From positions 1,367,001-1,431,000 of the forward strand of contig NZ_CP048796.1 in NCBI RefSeq assembly GCF_010748935.1: a stretch of 64,000 nt of DNA, read 5' to 3'. Below, piece by piece: positions 1-9,165 of this stretch; position 1 is the first letter of the stretch, and the number at the start of each line of letters is the position of its first letter. The DNA comes from Providencia vermicola. Its GTDB lineage: Bacteria > Pseudomonadota > Gammaproteobacteria > Enterobacterales > Enterobacteriaceae. Position numbers and translations under genes: made by a program. The notes under the pieces were generated by a model. That model saw only the letters and a list, made by a program, of their open reading frames with translations, did no database searches and was not told the origin of the DNA.

Positions 1-352
1 CAGCACCTTGTTCTAATGGGTCTGCACGGTCAACACCTTGGTTGATATCTGGTGATTGTTTACCAATCGCACTTAAAACCGCACACGAGTTCGCATCAAA
101 ACCCATGTCTGAGCTGGTATAACCAATTTCGCGAACGGTTTTACGTGTGATCTCTTCAATATCAACCCAAGCGCTGGTGGTGATTTCTCCCCCAACCATC
201 ACCATACCTGTCTTGACGTAGGTCTCGCAAGCAACGCGAGCTTTTGGATCTTGCTCAAGAATCGCATCAAGAACCGCATCAGAGATTTGATCGGCAATTT
301 TATCAGGATGCCCTTCCGATACAGATTCAGAAGTAAAGAGATGTGTAGCCAT
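1..352 (-). CDS. metK: S-adenosylmethionine synthetase, N-terminal part (runs off the window)
   Basis: MetK makes S-adenosylmethionine from ATP and methionine in the cytosol. Only the first 117 or so codons are present. Read on the minus strand the protein begins [20 protein letters not shown], which is the N-terminus of enterobacterial MetK with the ATP-binding SEGHPDK segment. The ATG at 352 is the family start. The gene is divergent from speA, and the intervening region carries a MetJ operator close to this start. Identification is by direct resemblance to the E. coli protein; the rest of the gene lies outside the window. Confidence 0.97.
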   Translation of the reverse strand, partial: MATHLFTSESVSEGHPDKIADQISDAVLDAILEQDPKARVACETYVKTGMVMVGGEITTSAWVDIEEITRKTVREIGYTSSDMGFDANSCAVLSAIGKQSPDINQGVDRADPLEQGA

Positions 353-386
353 GAGATTAATACCTTAGAATTCGCTGATTGTAATT

Positions 387-418
387 GGATGTTTTAACAT
401 CTAGACGTCTATTTTAAT
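387..418 (-). promoter_or_regulatory. MetJ operator (met boxes) upstream of metK
   Basis: A perfect consensus met box AGACGTCT lies at 403-410, about 50 bases upstream of the metK start. Imperfect 8-bp units in register lie at 395-402 and 387-394, each matching 5 of 8 positions. MetJ with S-adenosylmethionine binds tandem met boxes, so this is the expected repressor site for metK. The outer units are weak; the central one is unambiguous. Confidence 0.8.
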
Positions 419-683
419 ATTTTAACAAAAAAAGTGCCACCTGTTTTTGTTCTTGATAGAAAAACAGTGAGTGAAAAGACGTTACTGACAAATTTTATTT
501 CTATTAGGGCAATAACGTTTTGCAATTTCTGCCTAATCAATGTATAAACAGCGACCGTGACGGTTAGTTAAAAATTTTCCGTTATACACCAGTAGGCAGA
601 CAATGTGCCTGCTATCGATCAGGAGTGTTTATCTTTTTCGTTATTGATAAAGATTAAACAGTTATATTGGGGGTTAATGGGTA
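419..683. other. Non-coding stretch between metK and speA
   Basis: The metK-speA intergenic region spans 353-995. Apart from the met boxes and the short open frame at 684-827, I see only AT-rich sequence here. It must contain the divergent promoters, but I could not place them with confidence. Confidence 0.5.
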
Positions 684-827
684 ATGATCCATAATCTACT
701 GAATAACAGTAATCAACAGCTGAACGCGGATCGCCGCGTGTCTTTGGCGTTTACTTTCCTGCCTTTGTTTACTTCTTCTCGAAGTTACCATCATCTTCTT
801 AGTACACCTTTGGCTACCAGTCGGTAA
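684..827 (+). CDS. Possible 47-residue leader or small protein upstream of speA
   Basis: An ATG at 684 preceded by a G-rich stretch (GGGGG around 669-673) opens a 47-codon frame ending in TAA at 825-827, 168 bases before speA. The product has a short hydrophobic stretch (LAFTFLPLF, residues 21-29) and a C-terminal part rich in Ser, His and Arg, including SRSYHHLLS. E. coli has an unrelated small gene (yqgB) upstream of speA, so a short frame here is plausible. I recognise no family. It could equally be a chance frame in the speA leader. Confidence 0.3.
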   Translation: MIHNLLNNSNQQLNADRRVSLAFTFLPLFTSSRSYHHLLSTPLATSR

Positions 828-995
828 CTGTCTGCCAAATGGTCGTATTTGTCACCGTTTAGATGTTCTAAGCACTTTAATTAATCCGAGTAATAGCTGT
901 TTCCCCGACATAACTGCCCAGCAGTGCCACGTCTAATGACGGGCGACTTTCTGGCCGGAGAAAGCGTCACTCACCCCTCCATAAAGGAGTTTGTT

Positions 996-2900
996 ATGAA
1001 TGATAATATCGCTCGCAAAATGCGCCAGACGTACAACATCGCGTATTGGGGCGGTGGTTACTATCAGGTGAATGAGCGCGGAAATGTCTGTGTTTGCCCT
1101 AATCCTGATAACCCAGACACGTCTATTGATTTAGCTGAACTTGTTTATCAAGTTCAAGAGGAACAAGAGCATTTGCGTTTACCCGCATTGTTCTGCTTTC
1201 CTCAAATTTTACAGCACCGTTTACGTTCAATTAATGCGGCGTTTAAACGTGCTCGTGAATCTTATGGTTATACAGGCGATTACTTTTTGGTATATCCGAT
1301 TAAGGTTAACCAACAGCGTCGCGTTATCGAGTCATTAGTGAATTCTGGAGAGCCTCTTGGACTGGAAGCAGGTTCGAAAGCCGAATTAATGGCGGTATTA
1401 GCGAATGCCGGCCGTACCCGTACTGTGATTGTGTGTAACGGTTACAAAGACCGTGAATATATTCGTTTAGCGCTTATCGGGGAAAAACTCGGTCACAAGG
1501 TGTATCTTGTTATCGAGAAAATGTCTGAAATTGAGATGGTGCTTAAAGAAGCGGAAAGCTTGAATGTGACTCCTCGATTAGGGGTACGTGCTCGTTTAGC
1601 GTCACAAGGGTCAGGTAAATGGCAAGCCAGTGGGGGGGAAAAATCTAAATTTGGCTTGGCAGCGACACAAGTGTTGCAGCTTGTTGAAATCCTGCGTAAT
1701 GCCGACCGCCTAGAAAGCTTACAACTGCTGCATTTCCATCTTGGTTCGCAAATGGCCAATATTCGTGATATTGCGACAGGGGTCCGTGAGTCAGCACGTT
1801 TTTATGTTGAATTACACCGCTTAGGGGTCAAAATTCAATGTTTCGATGTTGGTGGTGGATTAGGGGTAGACTATGAGGGCACTCGCTCACAGTCAGATTG
1901 CTCAGTGAATTATGGTCTAAATGAATATGCCAATAATGTGATTTGGGCAATTGGTGATGCATGTGAAGAATATGACCTACCTCATCCAACGGTGATCACA
2001 GAATCAGGACGCGCACTGACTGCTCATCATACTGTCTTGGTTTCTAATGTGATTGGGGTTGAACGTAACGAGTTTACGAAAACATCTCCCCCAGATGAAG
2101 ATGCGCCACGCTCATTGATTTCGTTGTGGGAAACGTGGGAATCGATGCAGCATCAAGGAAACAGTCGTTCATTGCGCGAATGGCTTCATGATAGTCAATT
2201 CGATTTGCAAGAAGCACATACACAATATGCGCATGGCGTTTTGGATTTAACTCAACGTGCTTGGGCTGAAGAACTTTATTTAAATATTTGTCGTCGCATT
2301 CAGCAAGATCTGGATCCGAGTAATCGCGCTCATCGCCCTATTATTGATGAACTACAGGAGCGTATGGCCGATAAGTTCTATGTGAATTTTTCGCTATTCC
2401 AATCATTACCTGATGCATGGGGGATTGACCAAGTTTTCCCCGTTTTACCCATTGAAGGTTTAGATAAGCCACTTGACCGTCGAGCGGTGTTATTGGATAT
2501 CACCTGTGATTCAGATGGTATTATTGATCACTATGTTGACGGAGATGGCGTTGAAACAACTATGCCAATGCCTGCATATGATCCAGAAAATCCACCAATG
2601 ATTGGCTTCTTTATGATAGGTGCGTATCAGGAAATTTTGGGAAATATGCACAACTTATTTGGGGATACGGCGGCAATTGACGTTTGGGTTGATAGCCAAG
2701 GTAATGTGCGTTATCTGCAAAGTGAAGAGGGGGATTCCGTTGCGGATATGCTGCAATACGTCAAGCTAGTACCAGAAGTCTTATTGGAAAGCTTTATCGA
2801 GCAAGTTAAAGGTACTGGGCTAAGCGAACAACTACAAAAAGATTTTGTGGATGAGTTTGAGAATGGTCTCTATGGCTATACTTACTTAGAAGACGAATAA
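996..2900 (+). CDS. speA: Biosynthetic arginine decarboxylase
   Basis: SpeA is a PLP- and Mg-dependent enzyme that decarboxylates arginine to agmatine, the first step of putrescine synthesis through agmatine. The protein aligns with E. coli SpeA along its length. The PLP lysine is in YPIKVNQ (about residue 103 from this start), [10 protein letters not shown] is present, and the C-terminus YGYTYLEDE is identical. The chosen ATG at 996 has a strong Shine-Dalgarno AAGGAG ending 7 bases upstream and gives 634 residues. The frame stays open to a GTG at 924, which would give 658 residues, the E. coli length. The residues just before 996 (SIKEFVM) faintly resemble E. coli SMQEVAM, so a longer form is not excluded. 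speB follows 104 bases downstream. Confidence 0.96.
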   Translation: MNDNIARKMRQTYNIAYWGGGYYQVNERGNVCVCPNPDNPDTSIDLAELVYQVQEEQEHLRLPALFCFPQILQHRLRSINAAFKRARESYGYTGDYFLVYPIKVNQQRRVIESLVNSGEPLGLEAGSKAELMAVLANAGRTRTVIVCNGYKDREYIRLALIGEKLGHKVYLVIEKMSEIEMVLKEAESLNVTPRLGVRARLASQGSGKWQASGGEKSKFGLAATQVLQLVEILRNADRLESLQLLHFHLGSQMANIRDIATGVRESARFYVELHRLGVKIQCFDVGGGLGVDYEGTRSQSDCSVNYGLNEYANNVIWAIGDACEEYDLPHPTVITESGRALTAHHTVLVSNVIGVERNEFTKTSPPDEDAPRSLISLWETWESMQHQGNSRSLREWLHDSQFDLQEAHTQYAHGVLDLTQRAWAEELYLNICRRIQQDLDPSNRAHRPIIDELQERMADKFYVNFSLFQSLPDAWGIDQVFPVLPIEGLDKPLDRRAVLLDITCDSDGIIDHYVDGDGVETTMPMPAYDPENPPMIGFFMIGAYQEILGNMHNLFGDTAAIDVWVDSQGNVRYLQSEEGDSVADMLQYVKLVPEVLLESFIEQVKGTGLSEQLQKDFVDEFENGLYGYTYLEDE

Positions 2901-2925
2901 TTAGCGTTAAATGAACGGTGGCTAA

Positions 2926-2952
2926 TCACGGGTGGCGTAAAGCTACCCGTGA
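2926..2952 (+). other. Stem-loop between speA and speB
   Basis: CACGGGTGGC at 2927-2936 pairs with GCTACCCGTG at 2942-2951 around a 5-base loop, with one G-U pair. No T-run follows, so it is unlikely to be a strong terminator. It may set the speA/speB transcript ratio or be a processing site. Confidence 0.6.
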
Positions 2953-3004
2953 GCCTAAATAATAAAAGTATTTGCAGATTACAAATGCTGATAGAGGAAG
3001 AGTG

Positions 3005-3925
3005 ATGATTAATAGCACATTAGGTAACCAGATTGATAACTCTCTGGTTTCTAACGCATTTGGCTTTTTACGATTTCCACTGAATTTTCAACCATATAGC
3101 TCTGATGCTGAATGGGTGATCACCGGTGTTCCTTTTGATATGGCAACTTCAGGCCGTGCGGGAAGCCGTCATGGGCCAGCAGCGATTCGCCAAGTATCAA
3201 CAAACCTAGCGTGGGAAAGCCATCGCTGGCCATGGAACTTTAAGCTAACCGAGCGTTTAAACGTTGTTGATTGTGGTGACGTTGTCTTTGCTTTTGGTGA
3301 TGCACAGGATATGTGCGATAAATTACAAGCGCATACTGAAAAACTCCTCGCGGCTGGAAAGCGTTGTTTAACGTTTGGTGGCGATCACTTTGTGACGCTT
3401 CCTCTGCTGCGTGCTCATGCAAAGCACTTTGGCAAAATGGCCTTAGTTCACTTTGATGCACATACTGATACTTATGGTAATGGGAGTCAGTATGACCATG
3501 GAACGATGTTCTATCATGCTCCGAAAGAGGGGTTGATCGACCCGACTCGTTCAGTGCAAATTGGTATTCGTACGGAACATGACAGCGACAATGGGTTTAC
3601 GGTACTTGATGCGGCTCAGGTTAATGACCGTGGTGTTGATGAGATGATTGAACAAATCAAATCAATTGTTGGTGATATGCCTGTTTATTTGACGTTCGAT
3701 ATTGATTGTCTTGATCCTGCATTTGCACCGGGAACAGGGACACCGGTTGTTGGGGGATTAACATCTGACCGCGCGTTGAAACTACTGCGTGGTTTACAAC
3801 CCTTAAATATTGTTGGTATGGATCTGGTCGAAGTGGCTCCTGCTTATGACCAATCAGAAATCACAGCATTAGCCGCGGCTTCTATTGCATTGGATATGCT
3901 GTACTTGCAAGCATCCAAAAAATAA
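3005..3925 (+). CDS. speB: Agmatinase (agmatine ureohydrolase)
   Basis: SpeB hydrolyses agmatine to putrescine and urea, directly after SpeA in the pathway. The 306 residues equal the E. coli length. The binuclear manganese motifs of the arginase/ureohydrolase family are clear: GGDHF (about residue 118), DAHTDTY (about 150) and [18 protein letters not shown] (about 230). The ATG at 3005 has GAGGAAG upstream and gives the family N-terminus [20 protein letters not shown] after two extra residues. It probably forms an operon with speA. Confidence 0.97.
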   Translation: MINSTLGNQIDNSLVSNAFGFLRFPLNFQPYSSDAEWVITGVPFDMATSGRAGSRHGPAAIRQVSTNLAWESHRWPWNFKLTERLNVVDCGDVVFAFGDAQDMCDKLQAHTEKLLAAGKRCLTFGGDHFVTLPLLRAHAKHFGKMALVHFDAHTDTYGNGSQYDHGTMFYHAPKEGLIDPTRSVQIGIRTEHDSDNGFTVLDAAQVNDRGVDEMIEQIKSIVGDMPVYLTFDIDCLDPAFAPGTGTPVVGGLTSDRALKLLRGLQPLNIVGMDLVEVAPAYDQSEITALAAASIALDMLYLQASKK

Positions 3926-3943
3926 GCCGTCATTGCTTTATTA

Positions 3944-3968
3944 TTAGGCTGCCATATGGGCAGCCTAA
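3944..3968 (+). other. Stem-loop after speB
   Basis: TTAGGCTGCC and GGCAGCCTAA form a 10-bp perfect stem around a short loop, 18 bases after the speB stop. The U-tract of a classical intrinsic terminator is missing, so it may be a 3'-end stabilising hairpin or a weak terminator. Confidence 0.55.
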
Positions 3969-4386
3969 GGTTGTTGACAAAGCGGGATAAAAGCGTGATT
4001 TTTCCCACTTTGTGTTGTCAGTCGAAAATCAATAAATTGATTATCCTCGTTTATTTTCAAAACCTATCCGACTTGCCGCCAAACATAATAGGTTTGTCAG
4101 CCTATTTTTTTCTTAAAAAAGAGTTTGTTATTTGAACAGATTTTTATAAATAGCATTTTTTGCTATACCCCTTAATGGGTATTTCTACCTCAATTTAATT
4201 ATTATTTGGTTTTTTGTAGTCATTTCTATTGCAAATGCGAGTGATAATCAATCAAATAGAGTTGTATCTGTTACAATATTCACCTAAAACAGTTTAAGAT
4301 CATAACTTTGTAACTTATTCGCAATCTTGCTAACGTATTGTTTAGTTAGAGTCATTTATTTTAACTATCCTAATGGGAGATAGCTC
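3969..4386. other. AT-rich non-coding stretch before the SDR gene
   Basis: No open frame is worth calling. An imperfect hairpin (CAAAGCGGGA near 3978, TCCCACTTTG near 4002) follows the speB stem-loop. The rest is T-rich and should carry the promoter of the downstream reductase, which I could not fix precisely. Confidence 0.5.
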
Positions 4387-5166
4387 ATGGCACTGAATAA
4401 TAAAGTCATTTTGGTTACTGGCGCAGCACAAGGTATTGGTCGTGGTATCGCATTACGTTTAGCGAAAGAGGGAGCCGACATCGCACTTGTGGATCTTAAA
4501 AAAGATAAGCTAGCGGATGTGGCGAAGGAAATTGAAGCATTAGGCCGTAAAGCGACAACATTTGCAGCAGATGTCAGTAAACGTGAGGAAGTGTTTGCAG
4601 CAGTGGCGCATGCTGAAGCTGAATTAGGTGGTTTCGATGTCATGATTAATAATGCGGGGATTGCGCAAGTTAAACCTCTCGCCGATGTACGCCAAGAAGA
4701 CATGGACTTAATTTTCAAAATTAACGTTGATGGTGTTATGTGGGGGATCCAAGCAGCCAGTGAGAAATTCCAACAACGTAAACAGAAGGGGAAAATTATT
4801 AATGCCTCTTCTATTGCAGGGCATGATGGTTTTGCAATGCTAGGTGTTTACTCTGCAACTAAATTTGCAGTGCGCGCATTAACTCAAGCGGCAGCGAAAG
4901 AGTATGCAAGCTCAGGCATTACTGTTAACTCATATTGCCCAGGTATTGTGGGTACCGATATGTGGGTAGAAATTGATGAGCGTTTTGCTGAAATTACAGG
5001 TGCACCAAAAGGTGAAACCTATAAAAAATATGTTGAAGGTATTGCATTAGGTCGAGCACAAACTCCAGAAGATGTGGCGGGCTTGGTCGCATTTTTAGCA
5101 AGTGATGACTCAGACTACATTACTGGACAATCAATCCTAACTGATGGCGGTATTGTTTATCGCTAA
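4387..5166 (+). CDS. Short-chain dehydrogenase, acetoin/diacetyl reductase (meso-2,3-butanediol dehydrogenase) type
   Basis: This is a classical NAD(H)-dependent SDR of 259 residues. The cofactor motif TGAAQGIG is at residues 11-18, NNAG at 88-91, the catalytic Ser at 141-142, and YSATK with Tyr155 and Lys159. The sequence resembles Klebsiella BudC in segments beyond the generic fold, such as [22 protein letters not shown] and [13 protein letters not shown]. The likely reaction is interconversion of acetoin with 2,3-butanediol or reduction of diacetyl. Shine-Dalgarno GGGAGA precedes the ATG. It stands alone: no budA or budB is nearby, so the physiological substrate is inferred. Confidence 0.85.
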   Translation: MALNNKVILVTGAAQGIGRGIALRLAKEGADIALVDLKKDKLADVAKEIEALGRKATTFAADVSKREEVFAAVAHAEAELGGFDVMINNAGIAQVKPLADVRQEDMDLIFKINVDGVMWGIQAASEKFQQRKQKGKIINASSIAGHDGFAMLGVYSATKFAVRALTQAAAKEYASSGITVNSYCPGIVGTDMWVEIDERFAEITGAPKGETYKKYVEGIALGRAQTPEDVAGLVAFLASDDSDYITGQSILTDGGIVYR

Positions 5167-5241
5167 TCCGTGGTGCGATTAGTTTTTACATAAACTCATG
5201 CCTAAATTGCGCCTGAAGCTATAAATATAGCGGAGGGCGCA

Positions 5242-5367
5242 ATGGCTATATTGTACAACAAGAAAATATGGGTAATGAACGCTTGTCATCAATATTATCC
5301 TCTCGCTATCATCTCTTTTATATATCTTAAATATTATTCTAATTATTTAATTAGCTCCGATTACTGA
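5242..5367 (+). CDS. Possible 41-residue hydrophobic small protein
   Basis: A strong Shine-Dalgarno GGAGG at 5232-5236 sits 5 bases before an ATG at 5242 that opens 41 codons ending in TGA. The product is hydrophobic and aromatic from about residue 18 (YYPLAIISFIYLKYY), as in a single membrane-spanning peptide, and is rich in Tyr and Ile. No family was recognised. The well-spaced ribosome binding site is the main support; AT-rich sequence easily makes such frames by chance. It precedes the sphingomyelinase-like gene by 170 bases. Confidence 0.35.
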   Translation: MAILYNKKIWVMNACHQYYPLAIISFIYLKYYSNYLISSDY

Positions 5368-5537
5368 TAAAATCCTTTTGGTTATACAATAAGAAATAAT
5401 CTATTCGCTATTGTTGATATGGTTTAGCATAGCTCTTGTCGTCATTGTCAAACACAATGTGTTTACTGAAATAGCCTTTATTTTAAAATGATAATGTAAT
5501 TTATATATTATTAATCAATGACATGATAGGAAAAACT
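5368..5537. other. AT-rich upstream region of the sphingomyelinase-like gene
   Basis: With the preceding small frame this fills the gap of about 370 bases between the SDR gene and the phosphodiesterase gene. It is markedly AT-rich, which is common for H-NS-bound acquired genes. No promoter could be assigned firmly. Confidence 0.4.
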
Positions 5538-6443
5538 ATGCCAAATAAAATTAAAGTGATGACATTTAATACTTATTTATTGCATGTTCCTCTTTTTAGT
5601 ATTGGTGCATCAACAAGAAATACAAGAATTAATGCGATGATTAGAGATAATATTTTTTCTGATATTGACATTGTTATTTTTCAAGAGGTTTTTAGCCAAG
5701 ATTCTGAAAAGAAATTATTTTCAGGAATGAGAGAGTTGGGGTTTATTTATCACACACCGGTTGCGGCTCAATATAATGAATCTATCCTAGCTTATTGTGA
5801 CTCGAATAATTGTTGGAATAATAAAAAAGGAACATGGGATATTATTCAGCAAGTTAACTCAGGTATCGCTATTGCTTCTCGTTATCCCATTATTTATCGT
5901 GAATATCATCTTTTTGATGATTCGGGCTGTGGTGCTGACCGTTTTAGTGCTAAAGGAGGAGTGAGGGCCGTTATTGACTTTAAGGGCAGTAAGGTCAATG
6001 TTATTGGTACACATATGCAGTCGGATGATCATTATTGTATAATGACAACCCCTTCAGATCATCGTAAAACTCAGCTTAATCAGTTAATCAACTGGGCTAA
6101 TAGCATCGCTTCAGAAGAGAATTTAGCCGTCGTCTTAGGGGGTGACCTTAATATCAATTATACGCAAAGGGAATATATACAAGCTTTGGATATTATTGGC
6201 TGGGGAGAACCTGAATATGTTTCATCGACTCCTTCGTGGGATGTCACAAGCAATGATATCATTAAAGCTGCGCATCCAGATGAAAAAGAGAGTTGGCATT
6301 TAGATTATATTTTTGCAAAAAATGTTGCTTCAATCAAAGAACAAACCAGACAGGTGAAAATGAAAACAGCTTATTATTATAATAATAATGCTTATTATGA
6401 TTATTCAGACCATTATCCAGTCGTGGCTGAAATTGAATTATGA
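5538..6443 (+). CDS. Sphingomyelinase C-like phosphodiesterase (endonuclease/exonuclease/phosphatase fold)
   Basis: The 301-residue protein carries the ordered motifs of bacterial neutral sphingomyelinases such as staphylococcal beta-toxin and Bacillus SMase. These are MTFNTY (Asn11), FQEVF (metal-binding Glu50), GIAIASRYPI, SGCGADRFSAKG, VIGTHMQSDDHYC (His159), GGDLNIN (Asp203), STPSWDVTSNDI, HLDYIF and YSDHYPV with the general-base His292. A Tyr/Asn-rich segment just before SDHYP (about 278-289) sits where Hlb has its hydrophobic beta-hairpin. It would cleave the phosphodiester of sphingomyelin or a related phospholipid. The ATG at 5538 follows AGGAAA; the ATG at 5523 lacks a ribosome site. 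No signal peptide is visible, which is odd for a secreted toxin. The gene is clearly more AT-rich than its neighbours, suggesting acquisition. Confidence 0.8.
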   Translation: MPNKIKVMTFNTYLLHVPLFSIGASTRNTRINAMIRDNIFSDIDIVIFQEVFSQDSEKKLFSGMRELGFIYHTPVAAQYNESILAYCDSNNCWNNKKGTWDIIQQVNSGIAIASRYPIIYREYHLFDDSGCGADRFSAKGGVRAVIDFKGSKVNVIGTHMQSDDHYCIMTTPSDHRKTQLNQLINWANSIASEENLAVVLGGDLNINYTQREYIQALDIIGWGEPEYVSSTPSWDVTSNDIIKAAHPDEKESWHLDYIFAKNVASIKEQTRQVKMKTAYYYNNNAYYDYSDHYPVVAEIEL

Positions 6444-6482
6444 TAATATTCAACATTCAGCCAGTTATTAATTTATATTTAC

Positions 6483-7352
6483 TTATTCAGCTTTTAAATT
6501 TTTTAAGATCGCTTCTGATTGGGTCCATAATAGAGAACCCCCTTCATTTTTAAACAGGAAATGTTGGCAATGAGGAAAGCGAGTGGCAAGGATATGGCCA
6601 AAATCGGGTGAGTGCACAGAACTTTCATCTTTTTGGCCATACCATAATGATACAGGGCATTGGATCTGTTCAGGTTGGAAAGGCCATGCTTGTAGCGTAA
6701 TCAGTAAATCTTGAACATAGCCTAAATTACCTTGTACAAAAGCACGGTTCATACATTCGGTGTAAGCTTCTAAAAAGGTGGCTTCATGATAAAGCTGTTG
6801 GTCGATTTCAGCACTACAATTGAGAATAAATGCCAATAGCCATGGTGCGCTGACATTTTTTTTCAACCAGTCAGCGAGCGCTTCAGGGCTATTTATGGCT
6901 TGCTCTTGCATATTAATCACATCAGAGCGTAGTCGTTCTCTCGTTGCTGGATGTTCAAATTGGTCTTGGCCTGAGACGATGGATAATGCATTCGGAGTGC
7001 CATAAAAAGCCAGTGCCATGGCAAATACAGCGCCTTGAGAAAAACCAATCACTGAGTAATGTTTAATTTGCTGAGAATGCAACAACACAGCGACATCTGC
7101 GGCAAAACGAGAAAGTGATTTTTGTGGATCTTGGGAAGAGTCCCCTAAACCCGCTCGTTCAGGCACAATCAATCGCAGCCCAAAACGGTTGAGGAATTCA
7201 ATGCCAAAACCGAGTGTCCCACTCATACCTGCACCAGTACAAAAAATAACTGGAAAACCGGTTTTCGGCCCAGACTCATACCAACTCAAATGACGGCCAT
7301 CAGGCAGTTGGAGTGAATTATGGCGTGTCGTGGTGAGCTGACGAGTATACAT
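6483..7352 (-). CDS. Alpha/beta-hydrolase fold protein
   Basis: The 289-residue protein has the fold's landmarks: an HG-like region near residue 40 (CTGAGMSG), LIVPERAGLGDS near 61-72, and the nucleophile elbow GFSQG with Ser105. A likely acid lies in YGQKDES (Asp242). The position normally holding the catalytic His (EGHSLLW in relatives) reads EGGSLLW at 270-276. His261, His264 and His247 are nearby alternatives. The substrate cannot be inferred. The gene converges on the sphingomyelinase-like gene with only 39 bases between stops. Shine-Dalgarno AGGAA lies 7 bases before the ATG. Confidence 0.8.
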   Translation of the reverse strand: MYTRQLTTTRHNSLQLPDGRHLSWYESGPKTGFPVIFCTGAGMSGTLGFGIEFLNRFGLRLIVPERAGLGDSSQDPQKSLSRFAADVAVLLHSQQIKHYSVIGFSQGAVFAMALAFYGTPNALSIVSGQDQFEHPATRERLRSDVINMQEQAINSPEALADWLKKNVSAPWLLAFILNCSAEIDQQLYHEATFLEAYTECMNRAFVQGNLGYVQDLLITLQAWPFQPEQIQCPVSLWYGQKDESSVHSPDFGHILATRFPHCQHFLFKNEGGSLLWTQSEAILKNLKAE

Positions 7353-7536
7353 TGCTAATTCCTAACTTATGCTAAATCGAGGGTGTACTACCATAAATGT
7401 GATGAGTGACACAAAGGATATAGGAGATTTTATTGAAATAATAATAGCCATAAAAGAATAGTAAAATAATAATGAGGTATATTGCAAAGCTATTCATTAA
7501 AAAAAAGATAAGCTACTCATTTAATTAGGAACGAAT

Positions 7537-7776
7537 ATGGGGTTTTCAGAAGCGGACAAACAGTGTTTACTCGCGGTAAAAGGGGTAGGGCCGACGGTGA
7601 TGAGTCGATTAGAACAAATGGGATTCTCGACGTTATCTCAGCTAAGTGAAGCATCCTATGAGGAAATTTTGCGGTTAGGCGCTGAACTCACAGGGTCTAG
7701 CTGTTGGAAAAACAGCCCACAGGCTAAGAAAGCAGTGGAAGGAGCCATTAACGCCGCTAAGATGGCCACTAAATAG
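7537..7776 (+). CDS. Small helix-hairpin-helix protein
   Basis: This 79-residue protein starts at an ATG with AGGA 6 bases upstream. Residues 10-32 (LLAVKGVGPTVMSRLEQMGF) have the hairpin signature GVGP followed by an amphipathic helix, as in helix-hairpin-helix DNA-binding modules. LSQLSEASYEEIL follows as a second helical unit. It is too small for an enzyme, and a DNA-binding or accessory role is inferred from the motif only. It converges on mutH, leaving 173 bases between the two stops, where no clear terminator was found. Confidence 0.75.
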   Translation: MGFSEADKQCLLAVKGVGPTVMSRLEQMGFSTLSQLSEASYEEILRLGAELTGSSCWKNSPQAKKAVEGAINAAKMATK

Positions 7777-7949
7777 CGAGTGGTTTCAAGGCTCCTGATT
7801 GATGAATAAGCGAATGTGATCCCAGCCGTATTCGCGAACGATAAAATGTGTTGATAACAAATAGAGACTTTAGTTATCTTGGCTTGAGCTGTTACCGGCG
7901 TATCTTGAGTAAGCGCGGATAGCGGTGTCATCATATATACATTTTCTTT

Positions 7950-8633
7950 TTAACCGAGTTGAAAATGCCTAGCGAGAAGAGGGGCTGTAAAATCTTTCTT
8001 AAGATAAAAGCCTCTCGGTAATGTCATGATAGTTTGCCCAAACTCACCAATTCCTTCTGTTAATGCTTTACTGTTAGCGGCTTTAGGGCGTATTTGTAGC
8101 ACTTGTCCATGCCGTGCAGTGATGGTTTCAACCTTCCCAAGAACAATCAGATCCATCAATTCTTCCCAATCTTGACGTAGTAATTGCTCTTCCAGTGGTG
8201 AGGGACTCCATAGTAAAGGCGTCGCCACACGACGCTGTGCAAGAGGAATTTGGCGCTCTCCTTCAATAGGAAACCACAGTACCCGAGACAGTTTTCGACA
8301 AACATGGCTGTTTTCCCAAGTCAACCCACTATTACCCGTTAAAGGCGCAACGGAAACAAATGTTGTTTCCAGTGGCACACCATGACGATCGATAGGAATC
8401 GTTTTTAATTCGACGCCAATTTCAGCAAAATCTTGTTCAGGCTTACTTCCTGCACTAGCCCCTAGAAAATACTCTAGCAACATGCCGACCCAGCCTTTGT
8501 CGCGCTTTAAATCAGGGGGGATTGGTAATCCTGCATATTCAGCCAATTGGCCCAGCGTATAACCAGCAAGGGCTTGCGCTCTCGCCATTAAAACAGACTC
8601 ATTTTCAGGTGGTGGTGGCGGTAAAAATGGCAT
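7950..8633 (-). CDS. mutH: DNA mismatch repair endonuclease MutH
   Basis: MutH nicks the unmethylated strand at hemimethylated GATC sites once activated by MutS and MutL. The 227 residues match the E. coli length of 229. The catalytic DX6EXK set is in [17 protein letters not shown] (Asp68, Glu75, Lys77), and [11 protein letters not shown] and [11 protein letters not shown] are conserved. In E. coli mutH lies with rppH and ygdQR. Here its downstream neighbour is the helix-hairpin-helix gene and its upstream neighbour is sgrR, so the surroundings are rearranged while the 5' non-coding region with DnaA boxes is kept. Confidence 0.97.
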   Translation of the reverse strand: MPFLPPPPPENESVLMARAQALAGYTLGQLAEYAGLPIPPDLKRDKGWVGMLLEYFLGASAGSKPEQDFAEIGVELKTIPIDRHGVPLETTFVSVAPLTGNSGLTWENSHVCRKLSRVLWFPIEGERQIPLAQRRVATPLLWSPSPLEEQLLRQDWEELMDLIVLGKVETITARHGQVLQIRPKAANSKALTEGIGEFGQTIMTLPRGFYLKKDFTAPLLARHFQLG

Positions 8634-8738
8634 AATGCGATTAAATAATAATCAAAAAAAGTTCACAGGGTAGAGAAAGTATATCACTTTTTACACCAGA
8701 TAATTAATGCATTGATATATAAGATAATAATAGAAGAC

Positions 8739-9165
8739 TTATCCACATTATCTTTAATGAAAAATAGGTTATTCACGTTCATCCCATAATAATCACAGGA
8801 TCATTCACTAGGTTATCCACAGATTTATTGGATAACTGTGAAAAACTTTAATTACTGTGTGCATTTACAGGCTTGACTTACCTGTTTTTTTGAACCTAAT
8901 CACACAACTTGCCTAAGTTAAGCGCATTACTTGTGGATAAATCATACATTGATTGATCTTTGTTCATTTGAACTCCTAATGAATAAAGTCGAAAACATAA
9001 ACAGGAGATAACAGGATGGAATGTAAGTATCTTATTGTTTTAAAATGAGTTAGTAATGCGTGAGGATTTTCTTGAAGAAGTGACCTGTAGGATATACCCT
9101 GATTACTATCGGGTTGTTCACATGGATATCCACAGAAAAAGTGAATAACATCCTTATTATTCACC
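8739..9165. promoter_or_regulatory. DnaA-box cluster next to mutH, candidate DARS2-like element
   Basis: The mutH-sgrR gap (8634-9182) has no gene but many 9-mers of the DnaA consensus TTATNCACA. Perfect boxes are at 8739-8747 (+), 8813-8821 (+) and 8932-8940 (-). Eight-of-nine matches are at 8769-8777 (+), 9126-9134 (+), 9140-9148 (-) and 9157-9165 (+). A weaker TTATCCAAT lies at about 8829-8837 (-). In E. coli the DnaA-reactivating sequence DARS2 lies in the intergenic region beside mutH and acts through clustered DnaA boxes with IHF and Fis. The same neighbourhood and box density suggest the equivalent element. I found no convincing IHF consensus by eye. Confidence 0.7.

Noticed and set aside
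353-995. SAM riboswitch upstream of metK
   Set aside because: Enterobacterial metK is controlled by MetJ, a perfect met box is present, and no SAM-I or other riboswitch core was recognisable.
924-995. GTG start at 924 as the speA start
   Set aside because: It would give 658 residues like E. coli but has no ribosome site, whereas the ATG at 996 has AAGGAG at good spacing. Kept as an alternative only.
4365-4718. Minus-strand open frame opposite the SDR gene (117 codons)
   Set aside because: Overlaps the Rossmann motif region of a well-supported gene; composition is that of a shadow.
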